From Sophora flavescens (taxonomy: Eukaryota; Streptophyta; Magnoliopsida; Fabales; Fabaceae): a stretch of DNA of 64,000 nt. Shown here piece by piece: positions 1 through 11,676 of the stretch (its first letter is position 1; each line of letters begins with the position of its first letter). The stretch lies in NCBI GenBank assembly GCA_030762895.1, contig CM061065.1:68556200-68620199 (forward strand), given 5' to 3'. The notes under the pieces are model-generated. The model had not been told where the DNA came from. It did no database searches and saw only the letters and a list, made by a program, of their open reading frames with translations. A program made the position numbers and the translations under genes.

Positions 1-3
1 TTT

Positions 4-3000
4 TGTCACGACTCCTAAGCCTTGATTGGCACACAGTCTTACTATCATAGTATGGCAAGCCTATTTAATTTAAAGAATATACTTGAATAAAAGCTAGTAT
101 TTTACGAAAATTTCGACAGAGTCTCCTTTGTAATTCGGACATCCCAGGTAAAAGAACACCTGCTAAAATAATTATATTTTCACTCCAGAATTTCAGTTAC
201 ACCAAATCCAACCAGACAGCAATATATATAAAGATAACAGTCATAACCATAAGCTTTACAAGACCAAAAGGAAGAGTTTAAGTTTTCTTTCAACATAATG
301 CTCTCCGAGCCATAAACATTTTATTTTAAAATAAAGGCTCTCTGAGCCATACTCATACATACTTATCAAAATAATCTAAGTCTCAAAACCCTAAGCTGGT
401 TATTCTAAAAGTTATTCCTGAGAAGAACTCACGTGATCGTTCCACAATCATATACTTCATCAAGCAACTAGGTCTAAGTCTCTGAGTGACTTAGGAAGAC
501 TCCTCTGCACATCTGTACTAAAATACCCAAGGTACAATAGCAACCCAGAAGAAACCTGATATGTTTGTAAGGGTGAGATACCGACAAATGGATATATCAC
601 ACAACAACCATATACATGATACATACATCACATAATCATATAAGCAGTTAAATCATGCATATACGTAACATAACAGTGTTATATCAAAGGGTCTCAAACC
701 CGCACAGTCAATCTTTTGAAAATATGCATGACACTTCAATCATCAGGCTCTATCCTAATCTCATGAGATCATAACACCATGTTATCACTGGAGAAGATAG
801 AGTTGGTCAAGCTCTGCCCACCGGGCTGTTGCCACCGCATCCTGATGCACCAGGCCTCTTGGTCAGACAACGCCACATGCCCTTAACGAAACAGCTAGCA
901 ATGTGACTGACTCTCAGATACCCCATGGGTATCCTCAATAAGCAAAGGCACGTCTGCCAGGGGAAATGCATATGAATAAAAACTTTCCTTTTAAGGTTTT
1001 TCTTTGTGTAAATATTTCACTGTCAAAGCTCAAAGCTAATGACTTAACATTATTTCCCCATCACTTGAAAACTTAGAAACATAGGACACACAGTCCGAAT
1101 GCTCAATCCCAACACCTAGACCGTGGCCGCGGTCAAGGTTTTTGGTAATGGAAATCAATATACTTTTAGTCATGTTTTACTTATCATGCTAAGGACAATA
1201 GCCCACAACAACGGAAATCAGAACGAACTGTCCTCGATTCCGCGAATTGGACTTGAAGTCCATAACATTACGAATAGGACTTTACGGTCCCTAATTAACA
1301 CTGATCCAAGATCACGTGCTAAGCATGGAAAACTAGAGGCGATGTCTCACGTCTAGATTCCTATTCTTTTAGTACTTATCTTTCATTTGACGAAAACAGT
1401 TTTCGAAATCGAAAGCCTCGATAACCCATGCTGGCTATCGGAAAGTTTCTAAATCATTTGGGAGAAAACCTTTTCTTTTGAAAATCCTTTATAAAACGTT
1501 TTTGAAACACTTTTAACTTTGAAAATCCCCAATAGGATATTGTAAAATATTTTCGAAAGTTTTCACTTAAAACACATAGTTCGAAAAGGGTTTTTCTCTT
1601 GCATTCTAGAAATCACTAAAACTATATTGTCACATAAAACAAGTACTTTTAAACATTCAAGCTTTTTGGAAAAGAACACCCATCCTGTCATCTTCAAAGC
1701 TTATTAAGGTTTTTAATCCTTATTAATGATTGAGCACAGACACACGTCTGGCTTAGCAAACTTTCAATCAACAACAGTATATATCATCAGTGCAATGCTA
1801 ATATCACAGTTGAAAGCAGTTCATCACATATATGCATTTTATCATTTAGAACAAGTACAGTTCAACATCAGATAATAGCACAACAGTTCAAGTACATAAG
1901 ATAATCAAGTAAGCTCAATCAACATATAACTATCCAGTTAAACACTTACACACATGCATACAGTTATTGAATATCCCTAGGCAAACTCTCCTTACCTTTG
2001 AAGACAAGTAAAGGATCCTCGTCTTAATACTCACATTAGCTCCAAGAGTGTAATTATCTACTCCATCAAGAAAGCATAGCCGTGTCGAACGTCTCAGAGA
2101 GGGAATCCAACAACGCGCAACAACCAAAAATCAAGAAATCAATTTCACATGATCAAACACACATTCTAACTTTATCTAAACACTTAATCTAATTACCAAA
2201 CAAGGTTATTTTTAAATAAAATCATGTTTGAAGCTCACGCTTCCTAATACCCTTTTAGGAAACTTTGTTTTGATTAAAATATCTTGAAAAAGAACTTTGG
2301 AAATCATCCATTAAGAGTCCTAATTACACTGAATCATAATTAATTTCACAAAAACATTCCCAAATTCAAATAAAATCAAATTGGGGGTTTAGGGCTCCTT
2401 ATTAAAATTTAGGGAAAACTCAGAATAATGAAATTAGTTTAGGGAAACACAAAATCACAGTCCCAAGCTCATAAAACAACTTTAAATTTCAAGATTAAAA
2501 TCTGAAATCAGAGGGTTAGGGTTAGGGTTTCAAAATCAATTTGAGGATTTACAAAAGAGAAGAGGTTAGAGGTAAAACTCTTACCCAAGGTGAAGAAGAG
2601 AGGACATGGTGGCTGAAGGTGGTGGTGATGGCGGCGGCGCGACGGAGCAGCCGTGAACGGAGGAGTTTCGGGCCGGGACGCGTGTAGATCGCAACTGTCT
2701 TCTCCCTACGCGGCGCGATCGTCGTCCTTTCCACACTAGGCGGTGGTAGACGACGTCGAATGGCGGAGCAAACGGCCGGAATCCGTGTGGGTTGTGCAGC
2801 TGTCTTCTCCCTCGTGCTGGTAAGCAGCGACCGGATCTACTCTTTGAGGTGGTGGTTGCGCGGCTTGCAGGTGGCGGCGCGAACCAGTCCGCAAGGAAGA
2901 AGGAGATGGAGTTGAGGTGGGAGGAAGAAGAAGAAAAGAGAAAAAGAAGGAAAGAAGGAAGAAAAGAGGAGAAGCAGAGAAGATAAGGGAGAAAGAGAGA

Positions 3001-3527
3001 GATTGCGTCGAGAGAAAGAGAGAGAAAAGAGAGAAAATGGGTTTTTAAACAAATTACTTAGTGATAGGTACAAAATGAGTGATAAATATTAGGCCTAAAA
3101 TAAACATGTTTTTACTTTTTAGAATCTAAAAATAAAGATTGATAAGGATATGTTTTCGAAATTCAAATTAGAGTAAAGATTAATAGTTGAACTGATCAAC
3201 TAAGAAAATACTCAGTCCAAAATTTAATCTCCGATTAAGGTCAAACCAAAATATTTTTAACTCTAAAATTAAATAGAATGAGAATATGAAAATGATTTTC
3301 TCTTATTCACATTATTTAAAATATTTTTCTGTACCGGTAATAATAGTGACAATAACGTAAATTATTGTCTAATAAGCGTGCATTCACTGAAATAAGTCAG
3401 TGCTAACGCACCCAATAAAATAATTTGAAGAGAGTAATTTAATTACTCAAACTAAACCACATAACAAAATAAACTTAAACATCCAAATAAAATAATTAAT
3501 CATAGGTGTAAAAACTAGGGTGTTACA
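4..3527 (-). mobile_element. Long LTR of a Tekay/Del-like Ty3/gypsy chromovirus
   Basis: Read on the minus strand the segment starts TGTAACACCCTAG and ends GTCGTGACA, the TG...CA ends and opening motif usual for long LTRs of plant chromoviruses. No convincing coding region lies inside; the small ORFs are incidental. A purine/pyrimidine-biased stretch at about 2925-3030 could belong to the transcript leader. The right end (3527/3528) abuts sequence that matches the interior of the Ogre 3' LTR from 17527, so this LTR inserted into the Ogre 5' LTR. The expected 5-bp duplication (GTCCG, at 3528) is not found at 1-3, so the rest of the element probably continues to the left. The Tekay/Del assignment is inferred from end motifs and length only. 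Confidence 0.65.
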
Positions 3528-4756
3528 GTCCGCCACTCTGTCCACCTAAGACCACCGAGCTCCGCCTCAGACCAGACCCGACGCATCGGTGCCCCGGTCT
3601 GCCGCGCCCCCACCGAGAGCAGCTCCTCAGACCCGACGTGCAGCGCTGCTTCACATTCCTCCGCCTGGTTCAGATCTCCTCTTAACCTGGGACCTATCCT
3701 TGCTTGCCTGAACCACCACGCCACTGCCGAGGTCCACGACGTCGAGCTGCCACTTCCTTGGCTGTTACGTGTGCCTCCCCCATTGGCCAAAGCAGCTCTG
3801 TTACGTTGCTGAGCAGAAGGAGAAGGTTCTGGTCCTTCTCATTCCTTTGTTTGATTTGATCTTTTTTTTATATATATTCATTTATTTTCTTTCCTTGTTT
3901 TATTTGTTAAAATAAATAAATATGTATATATAAAAAGGGAATCACTTATAAATAATAATGAGATTGTTTTGTGAGATGTATAACATTCATTTCTTAGGTT
4001 TGAGATAGCTCTGTGGATGTACATGTCATGCTCTATCTCGCTTAGATTTTTAAATTTAAAAAATTAGGAAATAAAAAAAAATAAAAATAAAATCCTTTTA
4101 AATAAATATTTTTCATAAAAATTAAAATTAACCAACAAATAAAATATTATCTATAAGAACTACATGGCTTTGAGTTTCCCGTCGAAGCATGGAATACGTA
4201 GGAGCGGGATCAATCATCTCGTCAAGCCAAAATTAATTTTTCCATTATTTTTGTGTTTTTTTTTAATTTGTTTAATGTGGATAATTAGCTAATAATTTGT
4301 TTAATGTTTTTTGGTTGCTCTATGACAAGTGTCATGCTCAATCCCCTAACTTTGAGGTTGCTCTATGGACTTACATGCTATGTCCAACCTCATTTAGGAT
4401 TTATCAATATTTTTTTTTAATTTTTTTTTGAAAAATGCAAAAAATAGTAATAATAAAGAAACATAAAAAAAAATAATAAATAATTAAATAAATAAATTCT
4501 TCCTTGTAAATATTTTTGGGGTAAACAATAAATAATTTAACTTCGTGCAATTTATTTAAGGTATCATTCTTAGAATGGGTGGTGTAGGGTGCTTAACACC
4601 TTCCCTACTTGTAACCGACTCCCGAACTCAACTTGGTAAGGCCATTTTTTAAAGGTTTTCCAATTTTTCCTAAATTAAATAAAATTAGTGGCGACTCTAC
4701 TTTTTCCTTAACATATCTTTTTATCGTCGTCCTCGTCGTAATTTTTGGTTGCGATA
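3528..4756 (+). repeat. Ogre 5' LTR, 3' portion
   Basis: This collinear copy of 17527-18643 includes the GTCCGCCACTCTG start, the GTAGGGTGCTTAACACC block and the terminal GGTTGCGA(T/C)A. It is 112 bp longer than its partner because the 3' LTR lacks sequence equivalent to about 4466-4575. The end here reads GCGATA where the 3' LTR keeps GCGACA, a point change at the terminal CA. The upstream part of the LTR was separated by the insertion at 4-3527. Confidence 0.9.
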
Positions 4757-4758
4757 GA

Positions 4759-4776
4759 TGGCGACTCCACTGGGGA
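4759..4776 (+). other. Ogre primer binding site (tRNA-Arg type)
   Basis: TGGCGACTCCACTGGGGA follows the LTR end by two bases. This is the sequence class used as primer site by Ogre elements, complementary to the 3' end of a tRNA-Arg. The match to a specific tRNA was not computed. Confidence 0.8.
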
Positions 4777-5561
4777 CATTTCGAGAGTCAAGCCTAAGTA
4801 ATGAACTGTGCATGTTGGTATTTATTGTTTACCCTTTTTTATTGTTTTCTTTTATTTTTATATATATTTGATTCCTTTTGCTTTAATAATTATTTTTTAC
4901 ATTAGGATAGAAGACTATGATATTTTGATTGTCTTACAGGTTCAAGTAGTTGTTTTAGGATTGTATAGGTTTGTTTGCCTCCGGCACACACAACACCGAC
5001 ACTCATTTTCACACACTTTCAGCTCTATACCCGAGCTTGTGGGACCTTAAGGATTAGGTGGTGACTCAGCATTGTCATTGAAGGCCTAGTGCCTCTCTGA
5101 TATTTGTTGACTCACCACTCGGATTGTTACTAGTGTCATGGACTAGTCATCCTGGAGGGTTTATCCCTACTTGTGACTAGGTTCATGAACTAGGTCCTTG
5201 ACAAGGGCAATCTGGGGACCATGACCTTTAGAAGTTTAGACACATCCTAAAGTTTATACTCCTAAATTGACTTAGTGACCGCTCGACTTAGAAGTTGCCA
5301 TCGTAGGTACCCTTGATTAGGCCCTACCTCTTAAGACAATTGGAGGCGTACCATATCTCTCTTGTGTTTTTCTATCCATTTACTTATTTATTTATTTTTA
5401 CTTCATTTCCCTTTGTGTTTTAACTAATGAATAATAAATAAATAAAATACATATTATATATATATATATATTATTTTTATTTTTTTGTAAAATAATATAT
5501 ATTTTTTAGGGTGATTCTCTTTTGTGGAGGAAAGATACTATTTGTGTAGCAAGGAACGTAA
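4777..5561 (+). other. Ogre 5' untranslated leader
   Basis: About 785 bp without a convincing gene, between the primer site and the ORF1 ATG. It is T-rich at 4810-4920 and ends in an AT-rich tract (5440-5515). A short TA run lies at about 5457-5471. Small ORFs here are incidental. Confidence 0.6.
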
Positions 5562-7549
5562 ATGTCTAACTCTAGCAATGCAATTGGCCTGAAGAAGAAT
5601 ATTAGAATTGACGTGAAAATCAATGATGTGAAGACTTTAATGGAAATCATTCGCTTGATGCCGAAAGAAGTATGTTCAGAGTTTGCAAGCAAGTTTGGGA
5701 AGATTTTAGACTTATTACACATACATGTAGATGCTTTGGGCTTGAGTGCTTTGGCCCAATATTGGAACCCGAATTTGAGGTGTTTCGAATTGCCGAATTT
5801 GGATACGACACCGACTATAGAAGAATATGCATACATGCTACGGATGCCTCTTCCAAGGGAGTTTCGTGTTTATTTCTATTATGGCCGGCATGTTAGTGAT
5901 GGGAAGGTAGCGGAGTTGTTGGGGGTTCTACCGAAGCCATCAGACAAAATGGAAAAAGGAGCTGTCAGAGGTCTGAGGCGAAAATTTCTTGAAGTTTATC
6001 TCCGGGAACTGGCACGACAAAATAATTGGGTTATCTTCAAGCGGGTGTTAGCTTTAACCATTTATGGGCTGGTGCTTTTCCCCTTTATACCAGACATGGT
6101 GGATTACGCAGCCTTGGATGTCTACTACAAGGTCGAAGAATATACCGTGAATCCTGTTCCCGCAATTTTGGCAGAAACATTCCTATCATTGCAAGTTTGC
6201 CATGAAAGTCAACAAGGCAAATTACGATGTTGTGCACAAATGTTGTATGTTTGGATCGTGACTCACATGTATGCTCGAAATTATGTCAGTGGTATTGATG
6301 ACCCTTTGAGGAGATTCCATCACATTTCGATAAAGCCGCACAAACCCAATGAATGGAGACAAGAATTTGATGAGGTTGATTCGAAAGCTTTTTGCTAGAT
6401 GTGTCATTGGTATAAAGGAAATACAGTCATCTTCAGTTGTGGGAATTTCTCGAATATTCCTTTGATGGGACCAAGGAGTTGCGTATCATATTCTCCGGCA
6501 CTTGTGATTCGACAATTGAAATGGACTCAACAGGAACCACTTGAAGAAGTGTTAGGTGGAATTTCGTTCTTATATCAGGAATGTGAGGTTGTCAAGAATA
6601 CAACAATAGCTGTTAGATCCGCCTGGAGCAACATCCGGGTACTGGGATCCAATGAGTTGGTAAGACAAATTATTTCTCGTACTAAAAACTACGAGGCATG
6701 GAGGAAATCAAGGAAAGACAACCGTGTTATTTCGAAACCAATCTCGCATGAAGATGAAAATCCGCAAATGGAAGCAGAAATGTTAAAGAAGATCGAGGTT
6801 ATGATGGCCCAGATGGGAGTGCTAGAGGAAAAGAATGAAACAGATCAAATTACCATCGTCATGCTCCAACACCAAATCCAGAAGTTAAACATGAGGATAG
6901 AACATTTGAAAGATGAATGTGCCAATACATATGAAGCCGCAGCTCCAGCAAAGAGAGCAAGGAAGGGGAATATGAAAGAATCGAAAGTTCGAGAATTACT
7001 AGCAAGGATGGAAGATCAAAAAAGGCGTTGGCACAAATCTTCAAAGAAAAAGAAGACTTGGGGGCAAAAATCGAAGTGCACATTCAAACAATCCGGATGT
7101 TGGAAGAAAGCATAGGATCTCTACAAGAAGCCTTAACTCATGTTGAGCGCTACTCGGATGAAGGTTGGAATGCAGTTGCAACTATACGCGAATCATTGAA
7201 AAAATCACAAGAGAAAGAGCAACAGTTATGGATGAGAGTCCGGATGTTCGAAAGGGAGAAAAAACAGTATGAGGATGAGATCAGACAACAGGAAGAATGG
7301 CTAGAGAACTGGGAATCCGTGGTAAAATATTTGAAGGCTGACAGGGATGCTTGGAAGAAAAGATATGAACACCTCTCGGGAAGTTTACAATACCATACCT
7401 ATCAATTTGTGGGTCACCTCGAGGAAGCATTAGTCCAAACTCACGTGAATGACGGATCTACAATACCTCCAAAAATAGCTCGCTTCATGAAGTATTGTAG
7501 GGGTCTTGCTAGCGGATTCAAAAGGAAGACTTTAAAGCTTTTGATGTAA
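5562..7549 (+). pseudogene. Ogre ORF1 (PMD-like N terminus, coiled-coil C terminus), broken
   Basis: ORF1 lies upstream of gag and is diagnostic of Ogre; its function is unknown. The ATG at 5562 opens a frame that runs 278 codons to a TAG at 6396-6398, then continues in the same frame to 7115. Around 7014-7030 (a run of six A) the sense frame shifts and resumes as the frame ending at the TAA of 7549. The first ~280 residues contain PTIEEYAYMLRMP, reminiscent of plant mobile domain proteins. Residues beyond ~390 are rich in E, K and Q and look like coiled coil. One stop and one frameshift separate this copy from an intact ORF of about 660 codons. Confidence 0.82.
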
Positions 7550-8061
7550 TTCTGTTAGATGAGAGACATTGTATTTTTTATTCAAAGAAATAAAAGCCTT
7601 TTTTAGGGGTTACATCCATCAATGAATTCTGCTCTATCTTATGGTGTGATACAAGTAGGCATGTATGATTGCATTGCTAGCAAATGATGCTGTCTATTGA
7701 GGGACACATGTTCCCATGGATTTGTCGTCAACCACGCATTAACCTAAGGGGGATGTGCCCCTAGAGTTATGTGTCGGGGTGAAGTTGCTTGCTACAAAAA
7801 TGGTCTTTCCTTTGCAAAAGAAAGAATTCATGGTTTTTCGAAGCATACTTTTATCTTTCTTTTAATAATAATAATAATGCCAAAAATTATATAAAAATAA
7901 AAAATAAAAATAATAATAAAAAAGGGGTTACTGATTAGAATAATTGACGATTTTTCGGACAGAGCTAAAAACACGAATCTAAGGGTTCGAGAATCATTGC
8001 GCGATCTAAAAAAGACAATACCAATCAAACCCGAGTTCACAACACAAGATCTCGGACCAGG
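7550..8061 (+). other. Ogre ORF1-gag spacer
   Basis: About 510 bp between the ORF1 stop and the probable gag ATG at 8062. It holds an AT-rich tract at 7860-7925 and no recognisable gene. An equivalent untranslated spacer is present in Ogre-type elements. Confidence 0.55.
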
Positions 8062-11000
8062 ATGGCTGCCGACGATCCTGAGACAGGAAGGAACTTGAGT
8101 TTATAAGTAGACGAAATGAAGGGAAGGGTGACTGAAATCTCTGAAACTCAAGCAAGGTTGGAGGCTATACTACAGGATATGAGGGAATCTCTTAGCAGGC
8201 TTGGTGCAAATAGAACTGGAAATGAAGATGACCCACGTGTAAGCATACAGTCGGCCCTCTCCATGGTAACTGCGCCAATGTTTTCAAACATAAGCCATAG
8301 CCTTACTCAGGGAATGTCGGGTTACACAGAACCCATAGTGATCCCCATCGGGGAAGGATATCGCCCCATCGAGAATGTGTATCATGAGGCTGCTGGCTAT
8401 GCAGGACTTACATGGGAAAAGCCCCATGCATCCATTCCTGAACAATCAAGGGGAATTCAGTTTGGACCCGATAAGATGAAGGAAGAGTGGATGGAGAAGG
8501 TAGAAGAACAAATAAAAGAGATCAAGGGCTCAAATACTTATGGCCTTCTCAAGATTGAAGAACTTTGTCCTGCCACAAATGTCGTGATTCCTAAGGATTT
8601 CAAAATTCATGATTTTTCCAAATATGACGGAAGTGGGAACCCACGATTCCATTTGATTAGCTATGCCACCAAAATGGCCATCTGGTCTAAGGATGACAAG
8701 TTTATTGGTTTTTTCCATGAAAGTTTGACTGGAATCGCACTAGAGTGGTACCTTCAGTTAGACCATTCTAAGATCTCTCGGTGGACAGAATTAGCCGATT
8801 TGTTCATAGATCAATACAAATTTAATTTGGACGTGGCTCAGACCTGTGAACAGTTGACTGCAATGCAGAAGAAGTGTGATGAATCCTTCAAACAGTATGC
8901 ACAAAGGTGGAGGAGTTTGGCTGCTCAGGTTCAGCCGCCGCTGATGTTGTCCGAAATGTGCTCATACTTTTTGGGAACCCTGGGATCCCCCTTTATCGGA
9001 GGAATGGCAGGAGTAGCTTATAGGGATTTCTCTGACTTGATTGCTGCAGGGGAAAGAATTGAAATCCTAGCCAGAGCCGGGAAGTTGCCAACTGACATGG
9101 AAGACAGTGAATCCAAGAAGGGGTTCCAGCCCAAGAAGAAGGAAGCAGAAGCAAATTATGTGCAACACCAGCAAAACTTTGGACCTCGACATGTCCCTTC
9201 ATACCCAAGGTACCAAGCACCATATCAGACCCAAACACCATTTTACCCACCTCAACAGGCCTCGTCAACCATCACCCAGCCACAAAACCAAATAAATAAC
9301 ATCTCTACCCTTCAACCATACAACCCCACTCGCCCAACATATACTCATTATCCACCCGCACCTCAACAAAACCATCCAAGCTACCCTCGACCTCGCTCAA
9401 ATTTTCCAAATTAGGGACGTTCCCAATATCAAAATCTGCCTCCTTTCCCAAGACTGTCTATCTCCAATGCAGATTTGTTCAAACAACTATTTGATCGTCA
9501 CCTAATCGCTGGAAACCCTGTACGGCCTATGGAACCACCTTTCCCTGCTTGGTACAATCCAAACTTGACTTGCAAGTATCACATGGATGCCCTGGGGCAT
9601 TCCATTGAAGAATGTGAGGCCTTCAAGACAGCAGTAAGAAAATTGATTGCTTGTGGAAGATTGGGTTTCGAAGAAGATTCTGGGTCTAGCATTGTTAATA
9701 ATCCAATCCCAAACCATAATGCGGGAAATAGTGTGAATAACTTGGAAGTGGAAGGGCCTCAAGTTAAGAAGGTTTTGGAATTGCGAACCCCGATGCAAGA
9801 AGTATTTGCGGGGCTCAAGAAAGCAGGATATGATATTGTTGCACCAGTGAAGCTGATTGGGGAAAAAGAGAAGTATGATGGTGATTTAAGTTGTGATTAT
9901 CATCATGGGCAGGTAGGGCATGATATCGAAACTTGTTGGGACTTTAAGGTCCGAGTCCAAGGATTACTTACCTTGGGGGTGATCCAAGCTAGGCGAGGTA
10001 CGACTGAAGAAGTTAATGTGGTTGAAAAGGTTGTGCTCCGGATACCACCTATGAATGATGCGCCGGCGCCAGAAAAAGTGATTGTAAAGGTGAAAAATCC
10101 AACTCCTTTTGCTTATAACGATACACACGCTGTACCATGTGATTATGAACAGAAAGTTGAGCTAGTAGGAGGGGCGGGAGAAACTTCGAAGGCCCAGGTT
10201 ACTAATGTTGTGAGAATTGGAGGCATCACAAAGAGTGGGCGATACTATGACCCGGTAGAAGAAGAAGCAAGGAAGAATACCAAAGATGAAGGAAAATATA
10301 AGGAAGAAGAAGAAGAAGAGTTCCTGAAGATCATGAAGCAGAGTGAATACGATGTGATGGAGCAGTTGAAGAAAACACCGGCAAGAATATCCCTTTTGTC
10401 GCTTGTCCTCACATCAGAGATTCATCCTAAGGCATTATTGAAGGTGTTGAATGAAGCTTATGTTAATCGCGACGTCACGCTAGAGAATATAGTAAACATG
10501 GTGGATCCGGTGAGACGAATCAACATGATCAATTTCTCGAAAGATGGGGTGTTTTTGAAGTTTAGAGGTAGTCCTAAGGCACTCCACATTACCCTAAGGT
10601 GCAAAGGATTTGTGATTACGAAGGTGCTTATAGATGGTGGCTCGGCATTGAATGTGATTCTGTTGTCCACTCTAGAGCAGCTAAACATAGGCTTGACGGA
10701 TTTGACACCCCAAGAGATGATTATGCGAGCCTTTGATGGGACAGCAAGAGGGATCTTAGGGGAAATAACTCTGCCCCTCAAAGTAGGGCCTAGTTGTTTT
10801 CGTGTTCTCTTTCAAGTCATGGAGATCCAGCCAGCTTATACTATGCTCCTAGGAAGGCCTTGGATTCATGAAGCTGGTGTTGTTCCATCAACATTGCATC
10901 AGTGTCTGAAATATATTTAGGATGGGGCTGTAATTACCATCCGCGGTGAAGAGGAAATCATGCTTTCAAAGCCTGTTTCGATACCATACGTAGAAAGTAT

Positions 11001-11480
11001 AGAGCAAGTCGAGGATGATTCCCTACGTAGTTTTGAAATCCTGAAGCCAGAGAGCAAGAAGGAGAAGCTGCCAATACAAAATGTGAATGAAGTGGAAGTC
11101 CGTATAATGGAAAGGAATGGGTATCAAAAAGGAAGAGGTCTAGGGGCAAGCCTCCAAGGGATCCCTCAACTGATTGCAGCAGTTACAAGAGATGGAAGAC
11201 ATGGACTAGGATACAATCCTTCTCTAGCAGAAAATATGAAGTACCTGACTCTCAGAGGCAAGAAAGAAGAAAGGAAGGAATTTAATTATATCCCCCACTT
11301 GACAGATACTTTCTCAGCATCAACTGAAGTGATCTCGCCAAAAAAGTTGACTTCCCCTCATTTCACTATCTGTGCACTTGAAGAGGAGCAAGCAAGAAAC
11401 CCTGTTATTTATCTCTCTGCTGATAATAAGGTCCTTGGCAATTGGCAGTCTGAACCATTTGTTGATGTTATTTCCATAAA
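8062..11480 (+). pseudogene. Ogre gag-protease polyprotein with G-patch, three in-frame stops
   Basis: One frame runs from an ATG at 8062 (MAADDPETG...) to the predicted splice donor at 11481, broken by TAA 8104, TAG 9412 and TAG 10918. I prefer 8062 over the ATG at 8116 because the two are in frame and only the first stop separates them. The gag part (to ~9420) forms the capsid-like region and ends in a Pro/Gln-rich tail. Two CHHC knuckle-like motifs follow (CKYHMDALGHSIEEC near 9572, CDYHHGQVGHDIETC near 9893). The aspartic protease motif VLIDGGSALNV is at about 10624-10656. A G-patch (NGYQKGRGLGASLQGI) lies near 11115-11165. Each stop is one base from a sense codon, consistent with point decay after insertion. 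Confidence 0.88.
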
Positions 11481-11676
11481 GTAATTACCTTTTTGTATCT
11501 CGTATAAAACTGATGTTTACTTTAGTTGAGAAATGAATAAAATGAGTTAGTATGATTTTTCAGCATTTTTCTTGGTGTCTTCCTTTCCCTACCCTTTTTA
11601 TCTTACATCAATTGCGTTTCATTTCTTGAATAATATCATTGCCTATATTTCTCTTGTTTCAAACATCTTCTTTCAG
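11481..11676 (+). other. Predicted Ogre intron between protease and reverse transcriptase
   Basis: The donor is AAA|GTAATT at 11480/11481 and the acceptor CTTTCAG|GA at 11676/11677. Unspliced, the gag-pro frame ends at TAA 11482-11484. Removing these 196 bases joins AA+G into a Lys codon and continues directly into the frame that leads to RT. The intron is T-rich near its 3' end. Ogre elements are known to carry a spliced intron at this position; splicing of this copy is inferred. Confidence 0.75.

Noticed and set aside
2514..2532. GGTTAGGGTTAGGGTTT as an interstitial telomere repeat
   Set aside because: Only two to three imperfect units, within an LTR; no array.
2837..3073. Ser/Phe-rich minus-strand ORF in the first LTR
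   Set aside because: Low-complexity purine/pyrimidine tract of an LTR leader.
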